Shown here piece by piece: positions 44,171 to 53,158 of a DNA stretch of 64,000 nucleotides; position 1 is the first letter of the stretch; the number at the start of each line of letters is the position of its first letter. Below the pieces are notes generated by a model. The model made no database searches and was not told the origin of the DNA. It saw only the letters and a program-made list of their open reading frames with translations. Source of the stretch: Brumicola pallidula DSM 14239 = ACAM 615 (lineage in GTDB: Bacteria > Pseudomonadota > Gammaproteobacteria > Enterobacterales > Alteromonadaceae); the NCBI RefSeq assembly GCF_000428905.1, contig NZ_AUAV01000008.1, positions 124,001 to 188,000 on the forward strand, written 5' to 3'. Position numbers and translations under genes: made by a program.

Positions 44171-45226
44171 ATGTTTAGGAGCAAATTCGGTAAGGTAGTA
44201 TCGTCTACATTTCAGGCACCCAGTTGGGCTCGCAATGCACATGTTCAAACTATTTGGCCGCGTTACCTGATTAAAAAGCCAGAGTTAAATACACAGAATG
44301 AACGCATCAGCACACCCGATGGTGATTTTTTGGATATTGCTTGGTGTCTGCCTGACGATATCCTAGCACAAAGCGCAAAAGGTGTTGTGGTGGTATTCCA
44401 TGGTCTTGAAGGCTCGGTTAACTCGCATTATGCAAGACACCTTATAAATCGCATAAAAGAAGACGGTTTTATTGTCGCCCTAATGCATTTTAGAGGCTGT
44501 AGCCACGAGTCAAATATGACGCCACGCGCCTATCACTCTGGAGAAACAGTTGACCCGATACAAACGATAAGCCATGTTAAACAGCGTTATCCCAACTTGC
44601 CCGTATTTGCCGTTGGCTATTCACTGGGCGGCAACATGTTGTTAAAGCTACTGAGTGAAACCGCTGGGCAAAAAGTGCTTTGCGCCGCCGTGGCCGTCTC
44701 AGCGCCATTATTGCTGGCCGAATGCGCACTTCGAATGCAGCGTGGATTTTCACGTTTGTATCAGCACTACTTACTTAACAGTATGAAAAATAAATTGCTG
44801 GAAAAAATGCGGTTTCTAGATATCCGTCGTTCGTTGAACATCGACGAAAGCAAAGTAAAAGCCTTGTCTACTTTTAGAGAGTTTGATCAGGATGTCACCG
44901 CAAAATTACATGGTTTCGAGGGCGCAGACGATTATTATGCTCATTGTAGCGCCATGTCGATGCTTAAGAATATAACCACCAACACCTTGGTATTGCATTC
45001 CAGAGATGACCCATTTATGACTGAAGCGGTGGTGCCAAGTGAAAATCAGTTATCCAATTCAGTAGCTTATGAGTTAAGCGAAAAAGGAGGTCATGTTGGT
45101 TTTTTGCATGGCACGCCTTTTAGACCAAAGCTTTGGTTGCAAGAGCGCATATCCGAGTTTTTGGAAGAACAGCATCAACGAATTTTAGCCGCCGAAACAA
45201 CAAAGAAAACTGAGATGAACGTATGA
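44171..45226 (+). CDS. yheT: Alpha/beta hydrolase, YheT type
   Basis: This is a 351-residue hydrolase of the YheT/ABHD1-3 group. The nucleophile elbow is GYSLGGN (serine), the oxyanion region is VVFHGLEGSVNSHYAR, and the final histidine is probably that of EKGGHVGFL. The FQAPSWARNAHVQTIWPR opening is typical. The substrate is unknown. Its stop codon overlaps the yheU start by four bases, as in the E. coli yheS-yheT-yheU run. Confidence 0.93.
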   Translation: MFRSKFGKVVSSTFQAPSWARNAHVQTIWPRYLIKKPELNTQNERISTPDGDFLDIAWCLPDDILAQSAKGVVVVFHGLEGSVNSHYARHLINRIKEDGFIVALMHFRGCSHESNMTPRAYHSGETVDPIQTISHVKQRYPNLPVFAVGYSLGGNMLLKLLSETAGQKVLCAAVAVSAPLLLAECALRMQRGFSRLYQHYLLNSMKNKLLEKMRFLDIRRSLNIDESKVKALSTFREFDQDVTAKLHGFEGADDYYAHCSAMSMLKNITTNTLVLHSRDDPFMTEAVVPSENQLSNSVAYELSEKGGHVGFLHGTPFRPKLWLQERISEFLEEQHQRILAAETTKKTEMNV

Positions 45227-45429
45227 TCATTCCCGCTGACTCCATTGACAATGAAACACTACAAAGCCTGGTTGAAAGCTTCGTTTTGCGCGAGGGCACA
45301 GACTATGGTGAAGTAGAAATTAGTATGCAAGAAAAAGTGGATCAGATTATTGAGCAACTCAGGCTGGGTGATATTGTAATCGAATATTCAGAAGAACACG
45401 AAAGTGTGAATATTATTAAAAAACCATAA
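45223..45429 (+). CDS. yheU: YheU family protein (UPF0270)
   Basis: This is a 68-residue cytoplasmic protein of the UPF0270 family. MIIPADSIDNETLQSLVESF and REGTDYGE are the conserved blocks. Function unknown. It overlaps yheT by four bases, so it is translationally coupled. Confidence 0.93.
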   Translation: MIIPADSIDNETLQSLVESFVLREGTDYGEVEISMQEKVDQIIEQLRLGDIVIEYSEEHESVNIIKKP

Positions 45430-45508
45430 CGCCATCGTTATCAGTTACAAACGCCATTAGATACTGTAAAAGCGGCTTATTTTCACCTTATAACTTTTGG
45501 AACCCGTA

Positions 45509-46876
45509 TTGTCACGACTCCCCGTTACTACCATCGCACTAATTGCAGTTTGCACTGGCTATCTTATTGCACCAATGGGCTTGGCTGCAGTGAATGTAGC
45601 GATCCCTGTTTTAGCTGAAGATTTGCAAGCAAGTGCGACAAAAGTATCTTGGCTACCAACCTTGTACATTTTAGCTAACGTTGCCTTTATGCTGCCTTTT
45701 GGCAAATTAGCCGATAATTTTGGCAGGAAACGTATCTATGCTCTGGGGCTTTCACTCAATGCTCTAAGCGCGTTCATGTGCGCAATAGGTACCAACATTG
45801 ATTGGATTTTGTTTTGGCGTTTCATTCAAGGCGCCGCCGGTGCTATGATTTTTAGTACTGGTGTGGCGATTATTACCTCAGTGACTCCCTCTAAGAAAAG
45901 AGGCGCTGCGCTAGGTTTTTTGGCTGCTTGTGTATATATTGGTCTTACTCTCGCCCCTGCAGTGGGTGGTTGGCTAACCGAATTATTAGGCTGGCGTGCG
46001 GTGTTCTATTTTCAAATTCCACTGGTTATCGCCCTACTAATATTTATAAAATATAAGCTGCATGGCGAATGGAAAAACCAACATCACTCACGATTTGACT
46101 GGATAGGGTCGGCTATATTTATTACTTTTGCCTGCACCCTAGTTTATGGCTTAAGTAAATTACCGAGTCTGTTAGGTGTCGGTTTACTTGCCTCGTCTTT
46201 ACTGAGCTTAGCGGCTTTTATCGTGCATCAAAGTCGTGACAAGCAACCCTTGATCCGGGTGCAGATGTTTCGTGAAAGTCGAGTATTTAGTTTATCCTTA
46301 TCTACCTCGTTCTTAATGTATGGCAGTAACTTTGCGATTATCTTTTTGCTTAGTTTATATTTACAATATATTAAAGGTTTTGGTCCCGCGTATGCTGGCC
46401 AAATTTTGTTGATGCAGGCGCTTTGTATGGCAATTATGGCGCCTATTGCGGGTAAGCTAGCAGACCGCTTTCAACCTAGAATAATTGCCACGCTAGGCTG
46501 CGCTATCGTTGCCGTCGGTTTTATGTTTCTTATTCAAATTGATACACAAACAACTGCGTTTTATATCGGCGGTTCACTCGGCTTAGTTGGTTTAGGTTTT
46601 GGCCTGTTTTCAACACCCAATAACAGCGCAATAATGGGTGCGGTGAAGGAACAAGAAGTTGGTGTCGCCTCCGCATCCATGAACTTATCGCGGACGATCG
46701 GGAATTTAGTTGGTATGAGTTTGGTGAATTTGATGATGCACTATTACATTGGAGACGCTAATTTTGGCCCCGAGAGCAATCCAGCACTGATGAGCACGAT
46801 TTCTTTAGCTTTATTGATGTCGCTTTCTTTTGTGATCGTAGCGACTGTTATTTCTGCTGTAAGGGGAAAGCAATAG
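45509..46876 (+). CDS. MFS transporter, DHA2-like multidrug exporter
   Basis: This is a major facilitator with a predicted 14 helices over about 455 residues. The first loop motif is GKLADNFGRKRIY, with the conserved Gly-Lys and Arg, and the LAPAVGGWLTELLGWRAVFY segment is the antiporter-type motif C. I choose the TTG at 45509 because GGA lies about eight bases before it; a TTG at 45497 would add four residues without a ribosome site, and there is no in-frame ATG before MGLAAV. Proton-driven drug export is inferred from the family; the substrate is not readable. Confidence 0.85.
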   Translation: MSRLPVTTIALIAVCTGYLIAPMGLAAVNVAIPVLAEDLQASATKVSWLPTLYILANVAFMLPFGKLADNFGRKRIYALGLSLNALSAFMCAIGTNIDWILFWRFIQGAAGAMIFSTGVAIITSVTPSKKRGAALGFLAACVYIGLTLAPAVGGWLTELLGWRAVFYFQIPLVIALLIFIKYKLHGEWKNQHHSRFDWIGSAIFITFACTLVYGLSKLPSLLGVGLLASSLLSLAAFIVHQSRDKQPLIRVQMFRESRVFSLSLSTSFLMYGSNFAIIFLLSLYLQYIKGFGPAYAGQILLMQALCMAIMAPIAGKLADRFQPRIIATLGCAIVAVGFMFLIQIDTQTTAFYIGGSLGLVGLGFGLFSTPNNSAIMGAVKEQEVGVASASMNLSRTIGNLVGMSLVNLMMHYYIGDANFGPESNPALMSTISLALLMSLSFVIVATVISAVRGKQ

Positions 46877-47090
46877 AACCGTTCTTACCAGCGACCACGG
46901 AGGTCCAATCAGGTGCTATTTATAATCAACTATCAGTCAACCCAGCTACCAAGACAACGTACCAAAAGCCAAGATACTTTACACAGTAATGCAAAATAGT
47001 GTTTATTCAGTATTGCTCCTGCATATAGTTTTAAAGCAGTTTTAGGTATACTCGATCATTCTGATTTTTATCACCCATAAAGTAGTGTAA

Positions 47091-47462
47091 ATGAGCTTCA
47101 TAATTTCCTTAATTCGTAACTTACTCGGTGGCATCATGGTTTTTTTTGATGTTATCACGCGCGGCGCAAAATTAAAGCGCACCAGGGAGGCACAACAGCA
47201 AGTTGAAAAAGACGTAGCAGGACTAACACTTTATCAATTTTTCGCCTGTCCTTTTTGTATTAAAACTCGACGAGCAATGTACAAAATGAACCTACCTATC
47301 GTTAAGCGTAGCGCATCTAAGGGGTCGCCATACCGCGACGAATTGCTGCAAGGTGGCGGCAAAATAAAAACCCCTTGTTTGCGCATTGAAACGGCAGACG
47401 AGGTAACATGGTTGTATGAGTCTTCGGAGATTATTAAGTATGTGCAGCAGCGCTTTAAATAG
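47091..47462 (+). CDS. Glutaredoxin-like membrane-anchored protein
   Basis: This is a 123-residue protein. An N-terminal hydrophobic helix (SLIRNLLGGIMVFFDVIT) and a basic stretch lead to a glutaredoxin/GST N-terminal domain with CPFC in YQFFACPFCIKTRRAM and KTPCLRI carrying the cis-proline region. The ESSEIIKYVQQRF end is typical of this group. It may reduce disulfides at the membrane's inner face; the target is unknown. It stands alone. Confidence 0.85.
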   Translation: MSFIISLIRNLLGGIMVFFDVITRGAKLKRTREAQQQVEKDVAGLTLYQFFACPFCIKTRRAMYKMNLPIVKRSASKGSPYRDELLQGGGKIKTPCLRIETADEVTWLYESSEIIKYVQQRFK

Positions 47463-47693
47463 CGGTATTACCGGGTATTTATAGGGACTTAGGAGCAACG
47501 GTATCAAACCAACCCATGGCCGGCGCGATTAAAATCTATGTAATACCCGTAAGCACAAACCGAAAACCCTAAAATGAGTCATTTCGACCCATTTAGTGAT
47601 GTTGTTCAACGAGCTTCGTACCCAAAAATAGTGTATGAGTACACAAAGTAGGAAACTCGTCTTACAAAATAACTCTATTGCTTGAGCTTCATT

Positions 47694-48170
47694 TTATTTT
47701 TCAATAATGTTTCCAACTTCGAGAATGGGTGAAGCGTCGACATGTTGCGCATCCATCATTAACGCAATGCGTTGCAAGGTCGCTACCATTTGGCTTTGCT
47801 CCCATTCTTCCATTGCTTTAAAGCGATTGGTAAAATGTTCTTGTAATGGCAATGGAGCCGTCGACAGAGATTGTTCACCGTCTTTTGTTAAAAATACACC
47901 GACCTTTCGTTTGTCTTCTGTGCTTCTGATCCTTTCAACTAGATTTCTCGCTTCCATGCGATCCAGAATATTGGTGACAGTAGCCGAACTAAGGTTAATG
48001 TCTTCTGCGATTTCTCGCACCATCACACCTGCTTGTTTACCCACCTTTTGTAATATCATTAATTGTGGGCCTGTTAACCCCACTTCTTTACTCAATTGGC
48101 GTGACCGCATACCAATAGCGCGAATGATTTTCCTTAACGCTACTAGCAATTCTTCGTCTTTTTTTAACAT
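47694..48170 (-). CDS. MarR family transcriptional regulator
   Basis: This is a 158-residue winged-helix regulator. The recognition helix and wing are in INLSSATVTNILDRMEAR and then VERIRSTEDKRKVGVFLTKDG, the standard MarR pattern with the wing Asp-x-Arg. A strong GGAG ribosome site precedes the ATG. It follows the BCCT transporter gene by 15 bases on the same strand, so it likely responds to the transported osmolyte or a related ligand and controls this operon. Confidence 0.92.
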   Translation of the reverse strand: MLKKDEELLVALRKIIRAIGMRSRQLSKEVGLTGPQLMILQKVGKQAGVMVREIAEDINLSSATVTNILDRMEARNLVERIRSTEDKRKVGVFLTKDGEQSLSTAPLPLQEHFTNRFKAMEEWEQSQMVATLQRIALMMDAQHVDASPILEVGNIIEK

Positions 48171-48185
48171 TGAACTGAATTCTCC

Positions 48186-50141
48186 TTATCGCATCAGATG
48201 CAGAAAATACAAGTGTTTGTGATATTGGTCAACAACATCATTGATTAAAGCTGTTTTTGACCATCCCATGACACAATAATCTTGTCCGCCTTCACCAAGG
48301 TGGACTTCTGCACGGTAATAAACTTCATTTTGAGAAGTATTGTTATCATTGGCAAAGTCAGGCTGCGCATGCAATTTAGGAAGGATCGCATAACTAAAGC
48401 CTTGGTCTTCACCTTGTTTTACAGAAATAGTGATCCCAGCTTCGGTTTGTTCTACTTCCGCTTCTATATCTAATTCTTTTAATTCTTTCTTCACGGCTAA
48501 AAAAGAGCTCGACCCAGTTTCATTAATAAATTGCGTTACGCGTTTTTTGCTGGGAAAATCAACGATACTTTTTAGACGTTCACGCCAATTCTCTTCATTG
48601 CTGTTACCTTGCAAAATAATCGGGGTGTACTGCTGGCTATCTTGTTTAAAAGCCTCGACCCTTAACGCTTTTATTAAACCAAACATCGCAATTAACAGCA
48701 CCACCGCAAAGGGTAAAGCACTGGCAATAGTCATGGTTTGCAATGCGCTAATGCCATCAGCCAGAAGCAATACAGCGGCGATAACACCCACACCAGCAGT
48801 CCAATATACACGCTGCCATAAGGGCGTATTATTGTTACCATGACTGCATAGCATATCTATTACCATTGCACCCGAGTCACATGATGTGACGAAAAATACC
48901 ACTATCATTAATACTGCAATCCCAGATAAAAAGCTCGACCATGGAAATTGTTCCAAGAATAAAAATAACGCAACCGGTGTGTTATCAGTTGCTAAGGCTC
49001 CCAGCATCTCATTGCCTTGATTAAGTACTAGGTCTATCGCACTATTACCGAATATGTTCATCCAAATAAGGGTAAATACGGTGGGAACAATCAAGACACC
49101 AAGAATGAATTCTCGAATGGTACGTCCACGCGAAATACGAGCAATAAAAATACCCACAAATGGAGCCCAAGCCAACCACCAACCCCAATAAAATATGGTC
49201 CAACCACCGATCCATTCGGTTTTTTGATAAGCGAATAAGTTAAAAGTATTAAGCACCAGATCCGACAAATAAGCCCCGGTATTTTGCATTAGTGCTTTGA
49301 ACAAAAATACGGTTGGTCCTAAGATTAAGATAAGTGCTAATAAGCCAACTGCGAGTATCATGTTGAATTCGGACAGTATCTTTATGCCTCTGTCTAAACC
49401 ACTCGCCACTGAGATAATCGCAATACAAGTGATACCGATAATTAAACCGACTTGTGCAATGGTGGTAGTAGGAAACTCAAATAAATAGTTCAGTCCCGCG
49501 CTTATCTGCAAAACGCCAAGGCCTAAGGATGTCGCGACGCCGAATAATGTGCCAGTTACCGCGAAGATATCGACTAAGTCGCCCCGCCAACCATAAATTT
49601 TATCACCAATTAACGGGTACAAAGCTGAGCGCAATGTCAGTGGTAGGTCATGCCGGAAACTAAAATAAGCCAAGGTTAAAGCAACAATCGCGTAAATTGC
49701 CCAAGCATGCAAACCCCAATGGAAAAACGTGGTTTTCATTGCTTCTTTCGCTGCGGCAACTGTGCCTGGATCTGCTGTGGGTGGGACTAAGAAGTGCATT
49801 AACGGCTCTGCAACGCCATAAAACATTAAACCAATACCCATGCCCGCTGCAAATAACATGGATAACCAACTAACGTATGAGTAGTCGGGCGTTGCATGAT
49901 CCGGTCCGAGTTTCACATCACTGAATCTCGAAAAACCTAAATACAGGGTAAAAACGAGAATGACGGCAACTGTAAATACATAAAACCAACTAAAATTTTC
50001 GACAATAGAACTTTGCAATGAAGCAAAAAAACTGGCTGATGCTTGCGGAAAGATGAGTGTAAACAAAAGTAAGCTGATGACTAAAAGGGAAGCAGGGTAA
50101 AACACCGCACTATTTAGTTTGCCTGGTTCATCTTTATTCAC
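48186..50141 (-). CDS. BCCT family betaine/choline transporter, BetT-like
   Basis: This is a sodium- or proton-coupled transporter of quaternary ammonium compounds. Of 651 residues, the first ~515 form twelve helices, with the family's tryptophan-rich segment FYWGWWLAWAPFVGIF and MTTTFFHWGLHAW-type motif (KTTFFHWGLHAWAIY). The last ~135 residues are a soluble regulatory tail, a BetT-like feature linked to osmotic control. The start is GTG with AAGGGG upstream. It forms an operon with marR and is divergent from the TonB receptor gene. Confidence 0.92.
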   Translation of the reverse strand: MNKDEPGKLNSAVFYPASLLVISLLLFTLIFPQASASFFASLQSSIVENFSWFYVFTVAVILVFTLYLGFSRFSDVKLGPDHATPDYSYVSWLSMLFAAGMGIGLMFYGVAEPLMHFLVPPTADPGTVAAAKEAMKTTFFHWGLHAWAIYAIVALTLAYFSFRHDLPLTLRSALYPLIGDKIYGWRGDLVDIFAVTGTLFGVATSLGLGVLQISAGLNYLFEFPTTTIAQVGLIIGITCIAIISVASGLDRGIKILSEFNMILAVGLLALILILGPTVFLFKALMQNTGAYLSDLVLNTFNLFAYQKTEWIGGWTIFYWGWWLAWAPFVGIFIARISRGRTIREFILGVLIVPTVFTLIWMNIFGNSAIDLVLNQGNEMLGALATDNTPVALFLFLEQFPWSSFLSGIAVLMIVVFFVTSCDSGAMVIDMLCSHGNNNTPLWQRVYWTAGVGVIAAVLLLADGISALQTMTIASALPFAVVLLIAMFGLIKALRVEAFKQDSQQYTPIILQGNSNEENWRERLKSIVDFPSKKRVTQFINETGSSSFLAVKKELKELDIEAEVEQTEAGITISVKQGEDQGFSYAILPKLHAQPDFANDNNTSQNEVYYRAEVHLGEGGQDYCVMGWSKTALINDVVDQYHKHLYFLHLMR

Positions 50142-50391
50142 TTACTACCCCTTAATTATTTAGAGCTTCAATCATATTACATTGCATTGAATTAAACACG
50201 ATTATTCTATTGTAAATGTGAGATTAGTTTCACCCTAGAAGTGATAAAGTCAACAAAAGATCGCGTGTAGGCCTAAAAATATTCAAATTAGTGTGTTATA
50301 TTGCAGGCTAATAGATACACTCCTAATATTTAGTATACTAATTATTATATAAAATATTACTAGTTAAACGTTATTTAAACAGGTGAAACCA
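50142..50391. promoter_or_regulatory. Shared upstream region of the BCCT-marR operon and the TonB receptor
   Basis: This 250-base divergent region is A/T-rich, most of all from 50325 to 50370, where a small palindrome-like TTAGTATACTAA is found. That is a candidate regulator site beside the receptor promoter. MarR binding here is an inference. Confidence 0.4.
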
Positions 50392-53046
50392 TTGAAAATT
50401 AACAAGCTTAGTTATGCCATTGTCACAGCCCTAGGTACTTCATCGTTCGCTATGGCGCAGCAAGCCACTGACGAAACTGAAACCGGCCGTGTTATTGAAA
50501 CAATTCAAGTGACAGCTACTAAACGTACTGAATCAATTCAGGCAATTCCAGTAACCGTCAGTGCCTTGAGCGGCGAAGCGTTAGAAAATTTAGGGGTCGA
50601 TAATTTTCAAGATTACGTCGAGTTTTTACCTAACGTTGTATTCCAAGGCACAGGCCCTGGCCAAAATGAAATATATATTCGTGGTGCTGCGACATCGCAA
50701 ACCAATATAGCCGTATCTACGGTGCAGGCCCTGCAGCCGTCGGTTGCCTTTTACTTAGACGAGCAACCAGTGTCGATGCAAGGTCGAAACCTTGATATTT
50801 ATGCTGCTGACGTTGCACGAGTTGAAGTTTTACCTGGTCCTCAAGGGACTTTGTTTGGTGCAAGTTCGCAGTCCGGTACGGTCCGCATGATAACCAACAA
50901 GCCTAATTTTAGTGGCTTCGCTGGTGGCGTCGATTTAGGCTCAAGTTTCACAAAAGACGGTGAAATGAGCAACTCTGTTGAAGCCTTTTTAAACTTCACC
51001 CCAGCTGACGATTTAGCTGTTCGTGTTACTGTATATAACGATAACCAAGGTGGTTGGATAGATAATATTCGTAACGATCCGGAGCAAGGTGGTTTTGGTG
51101 GAAGCGCCGTCGTTATTAACAGAATTTCAGGTGGTGTACTGACTGATCCTGACAACATAGAAGTAATTGCACCCAATAATGATAACCTAGTTGAAGAAGA
51201 TGCTAACGACGCAAGTTATGCCGGTTTTAGACTCGGTGTTGCTTACGAAGTGAACGATGACTGGGATTTGTTAGTTCAGCATACTCAGCAGCAGTTAGAT
51301 ACTGAAGGCGTATTTGCATACGATCCTAACCTTGAAGGCACCCAGTCGGTCAATCGCTTTCAAGCAGACAAAAACTCAGATGTATTTGGTTTAACTACAT
51401 GGACGCTTAGCGGACGTTTAGACGAACTTGACATAGTTTACACAGGTGGCTTATTGAATCGCGATATCGCGTCTACTGTAGATTATACTGGCTATACGAA
51501 TGGTGGCTTATTTGCCGCATATTATGTGTGCAACCATTACACAGCGGCCACACCTGCTGATGTAAAATGCCTAGATCCAAGCAAATTCTATAAAGAAGAA
51601 ACAGATACGTCGCGCGTAACCCATGAACTTAGACTCAACACTGATGCTAGCAGAGATTGGCGCATTACCGCTGGTATTTTCTACGATTCACAGGAATTGA
51701 GCACAGTGGGTAAATTTAAAATACCCAATACCGAGCTTTTTCCTGATCTAGCCAGAAAGACCGTTGGCCAAGAAGGCATTAACAGCGATGGCGGCCCGTT
51801 TGAATCAGAAGTTGGTTTCGTTAATGATGTAACCCACGGTATCGACCAAATTGCGGTTTTCGGCCAAGCAGAATATGACCTATCCGATACGCTAACGGTA
51901 AGCTTAGGTGCTCGTTGGTATGAAATCGAGGATAGCTACAAGGGTTCCACGACTACGGTAGACGTTACCCGTAGACTCAGAGCGTTTGGCACATTGGACC
52001 CTGCTGAACTGATTGAAGTGGGTGAAGACCCAGCGGCGATTGACGCAGCTATAGCGAGCGGACAGTTAGATGTGTCGTTACTAGATGACGACGGCGCACT
52101 TACTGTTGATGATGTCATTTATAAGGCATCTGTCGATTGGAAAGCAAGTAGTGATATGCTGTTTTTTGCTACTTATAGTGAAGGTTTCAGACCGCCGGTA
52201 ACTAACCGAGTTGGTGGTGGCTTAGCGACCAATCAACAGGGCGCGTTTGATGGTTTCAGAATTCCCGTTTATTCAACCACAGATACGCTTACAAACTACG
52301 AGTTCGGTATGAAAGCGGACTTCTTTGACGGTATTTTCCGTGTTAACGCAACGGCTTTCTTTTCTGAGATTACTGACTTACAAACGTCTCGATTTGACCC
52401 GACCAATATTAGTTTCTTAGTATTTACCGATAACGTTGGTGATGCTGAAATCCAAGGTATTGACGGTGATATTACGTGGCTTGCTACTGATAACTTAATT
52501 TTAGATGCGTCTTTCAGTCTGTTAAACACAGAGCTTACTCGCGTTAATTCTGAGTTAGATGGTATTGCGCCGCCAGTGGGCAGTGAGTTACCTTATTCAG
52601 CTTCGTTCTCTGGTAATATCAGAGCGCGTTATTTCTATGAAATGGACAATGGTTTAACCGGTTTTGTGAATGGTTCACTTGTTTACACAGGTGACCGTTT
52701 AGCCAGTATGACAATGGATGCTTACGTACTTGAAGATACAACAAGACTTGTGTACGGCACAGGTAGTGGACTAAGTATTGAAAATGAAGCCAGCGTATTT
52801 GAAGGTGTTGGCTACAGAGACACTAACGGAGAGCTCTTCGCAGGTGGACGCTACATTCAAGATAGTTACGTACTCGCTAACGTTGCCTTTGGTATTACTA
52901 ATGATGAATGGAAAGCGGAGATATACATTGATAACTTGTTTGATGAACGCGCTATCCTGCATATAGACAATCAGCAGTTCACACCGAAGGTTGTGAGTAA
53001 CAGACCACGTACTATTGGCTTCAGATTATCATACGACTTTTTCTAA
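50392..53046 (+). CDS. TonB-dependent outer-membrane receptor
   Basis: This is a 22-stranded barrel receptor that imports a large or scarce nutrient using TonB energy. It has a signal peptide (residues 1-22, ending SFAMAQ), a plug domain (VSALSGEALENLGVDNFQDY, then GPQGTLFGASSQSGTVRM), and a barrel that ends in the usual C-terminal phenylalanine (SYDFF). ETIQVTATKRTESIQ probably contains the TonB box. I choose the TTG at 50392 because AGGTGA lies five bases before it; the GTG at 50383 would add three residues. The ligand is not readable. A strong terminator follows. Confidence 0.92.
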   Translation: MKINKLSYAIVTALGTSSFAMAQQATDETETGRVIETIQVTATKRTESIQAIPVTVSALSGEALENLGVDNFQDYVEFLPNVVFQGTGPGQNEIYIRGAATSQTNIAVSTVQALQPSVAFYLDEQPVSMQGRNLDIYAADVARVEVLPGPQGTLFGASSQSGTVRMITNKPNFSGFAGGVDLGSSFTKDGEMSNSVEAFLNFTPADDLAVRVTVYNDNQGGWIDNIRNDPEQGGFGGSAVVINRISGGVLTDPDNIEVIAPNNDNLVEEDANDASYAGFRLGVAYEVNDDWDLLVQHTQQQLDTEGVFAYDPNLEGTQSVNRFQADKNSDVFGLTTWTLSGRLDELDIVYTGGLLNRDIASTVDYTGYTNGGLFAAYYVCNHYTAATPADVKCLDPSKFYKEETDTSRVTHELRLNTDASRDWRITAGIFYDSQELSTVGKFKIPNTELFPDLARKTVGQEGINSDGGPFESEVGFVNDVTHGIDQIAVFGQAEYDLSDTLTVSLGARWYEIEDSYKGSTTTVDVTRRLRAFGTLDPAELIEVGEDPAAIDAAIASGQLDVSLLDDDGALTVDDVIYKASVDWKASSDMLFFATYSEGFRPPVTNRVGGGLATNQQGAFDGFRIPVYSTTDTLTNYEFGMKADFFDGIFRVNATAFFSEITDLQTSRFDPTNISFLVFTDNVGDAEIQGIDGDITWLATDNLILDASFSLLNTELTRVNSELDGIAPPVGSELPYSASFSGNIRARYFYEMDNGLTGFVNGSLVYTGDRLASMTMDAYVLEDTTRLVYGTGSGLSIENEASVFEGVGYRDTNGELFAGGRYIQDSYVLANVAFGITNDEWKAEIYIDNLFDERAILHIDNQQFTPKVVSNRPRTIGFRLSYDFF

Positions 53047-53080
53047 GTAACATGATATAACTTGTCATTGTAGTATGTTT

Positions 53081-53107
53081 AAGCCCCTTTTTAAGGGGCT
53101 TTTTTGT
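53081..53107 (+). terminator. Terminator of the TonB receptor gene
   Basis: AAGCCCCTT and AAGGGGCTT form a perfect nine-pair stem around TTT, followed by six T. It is about 35 bases after the stop. Confidence 0.92.
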
Positions 53108-53158
53108 GTTAGATTACGCGAACGAATAAAATAATTTTAGGCAACTATTTGGGACACT

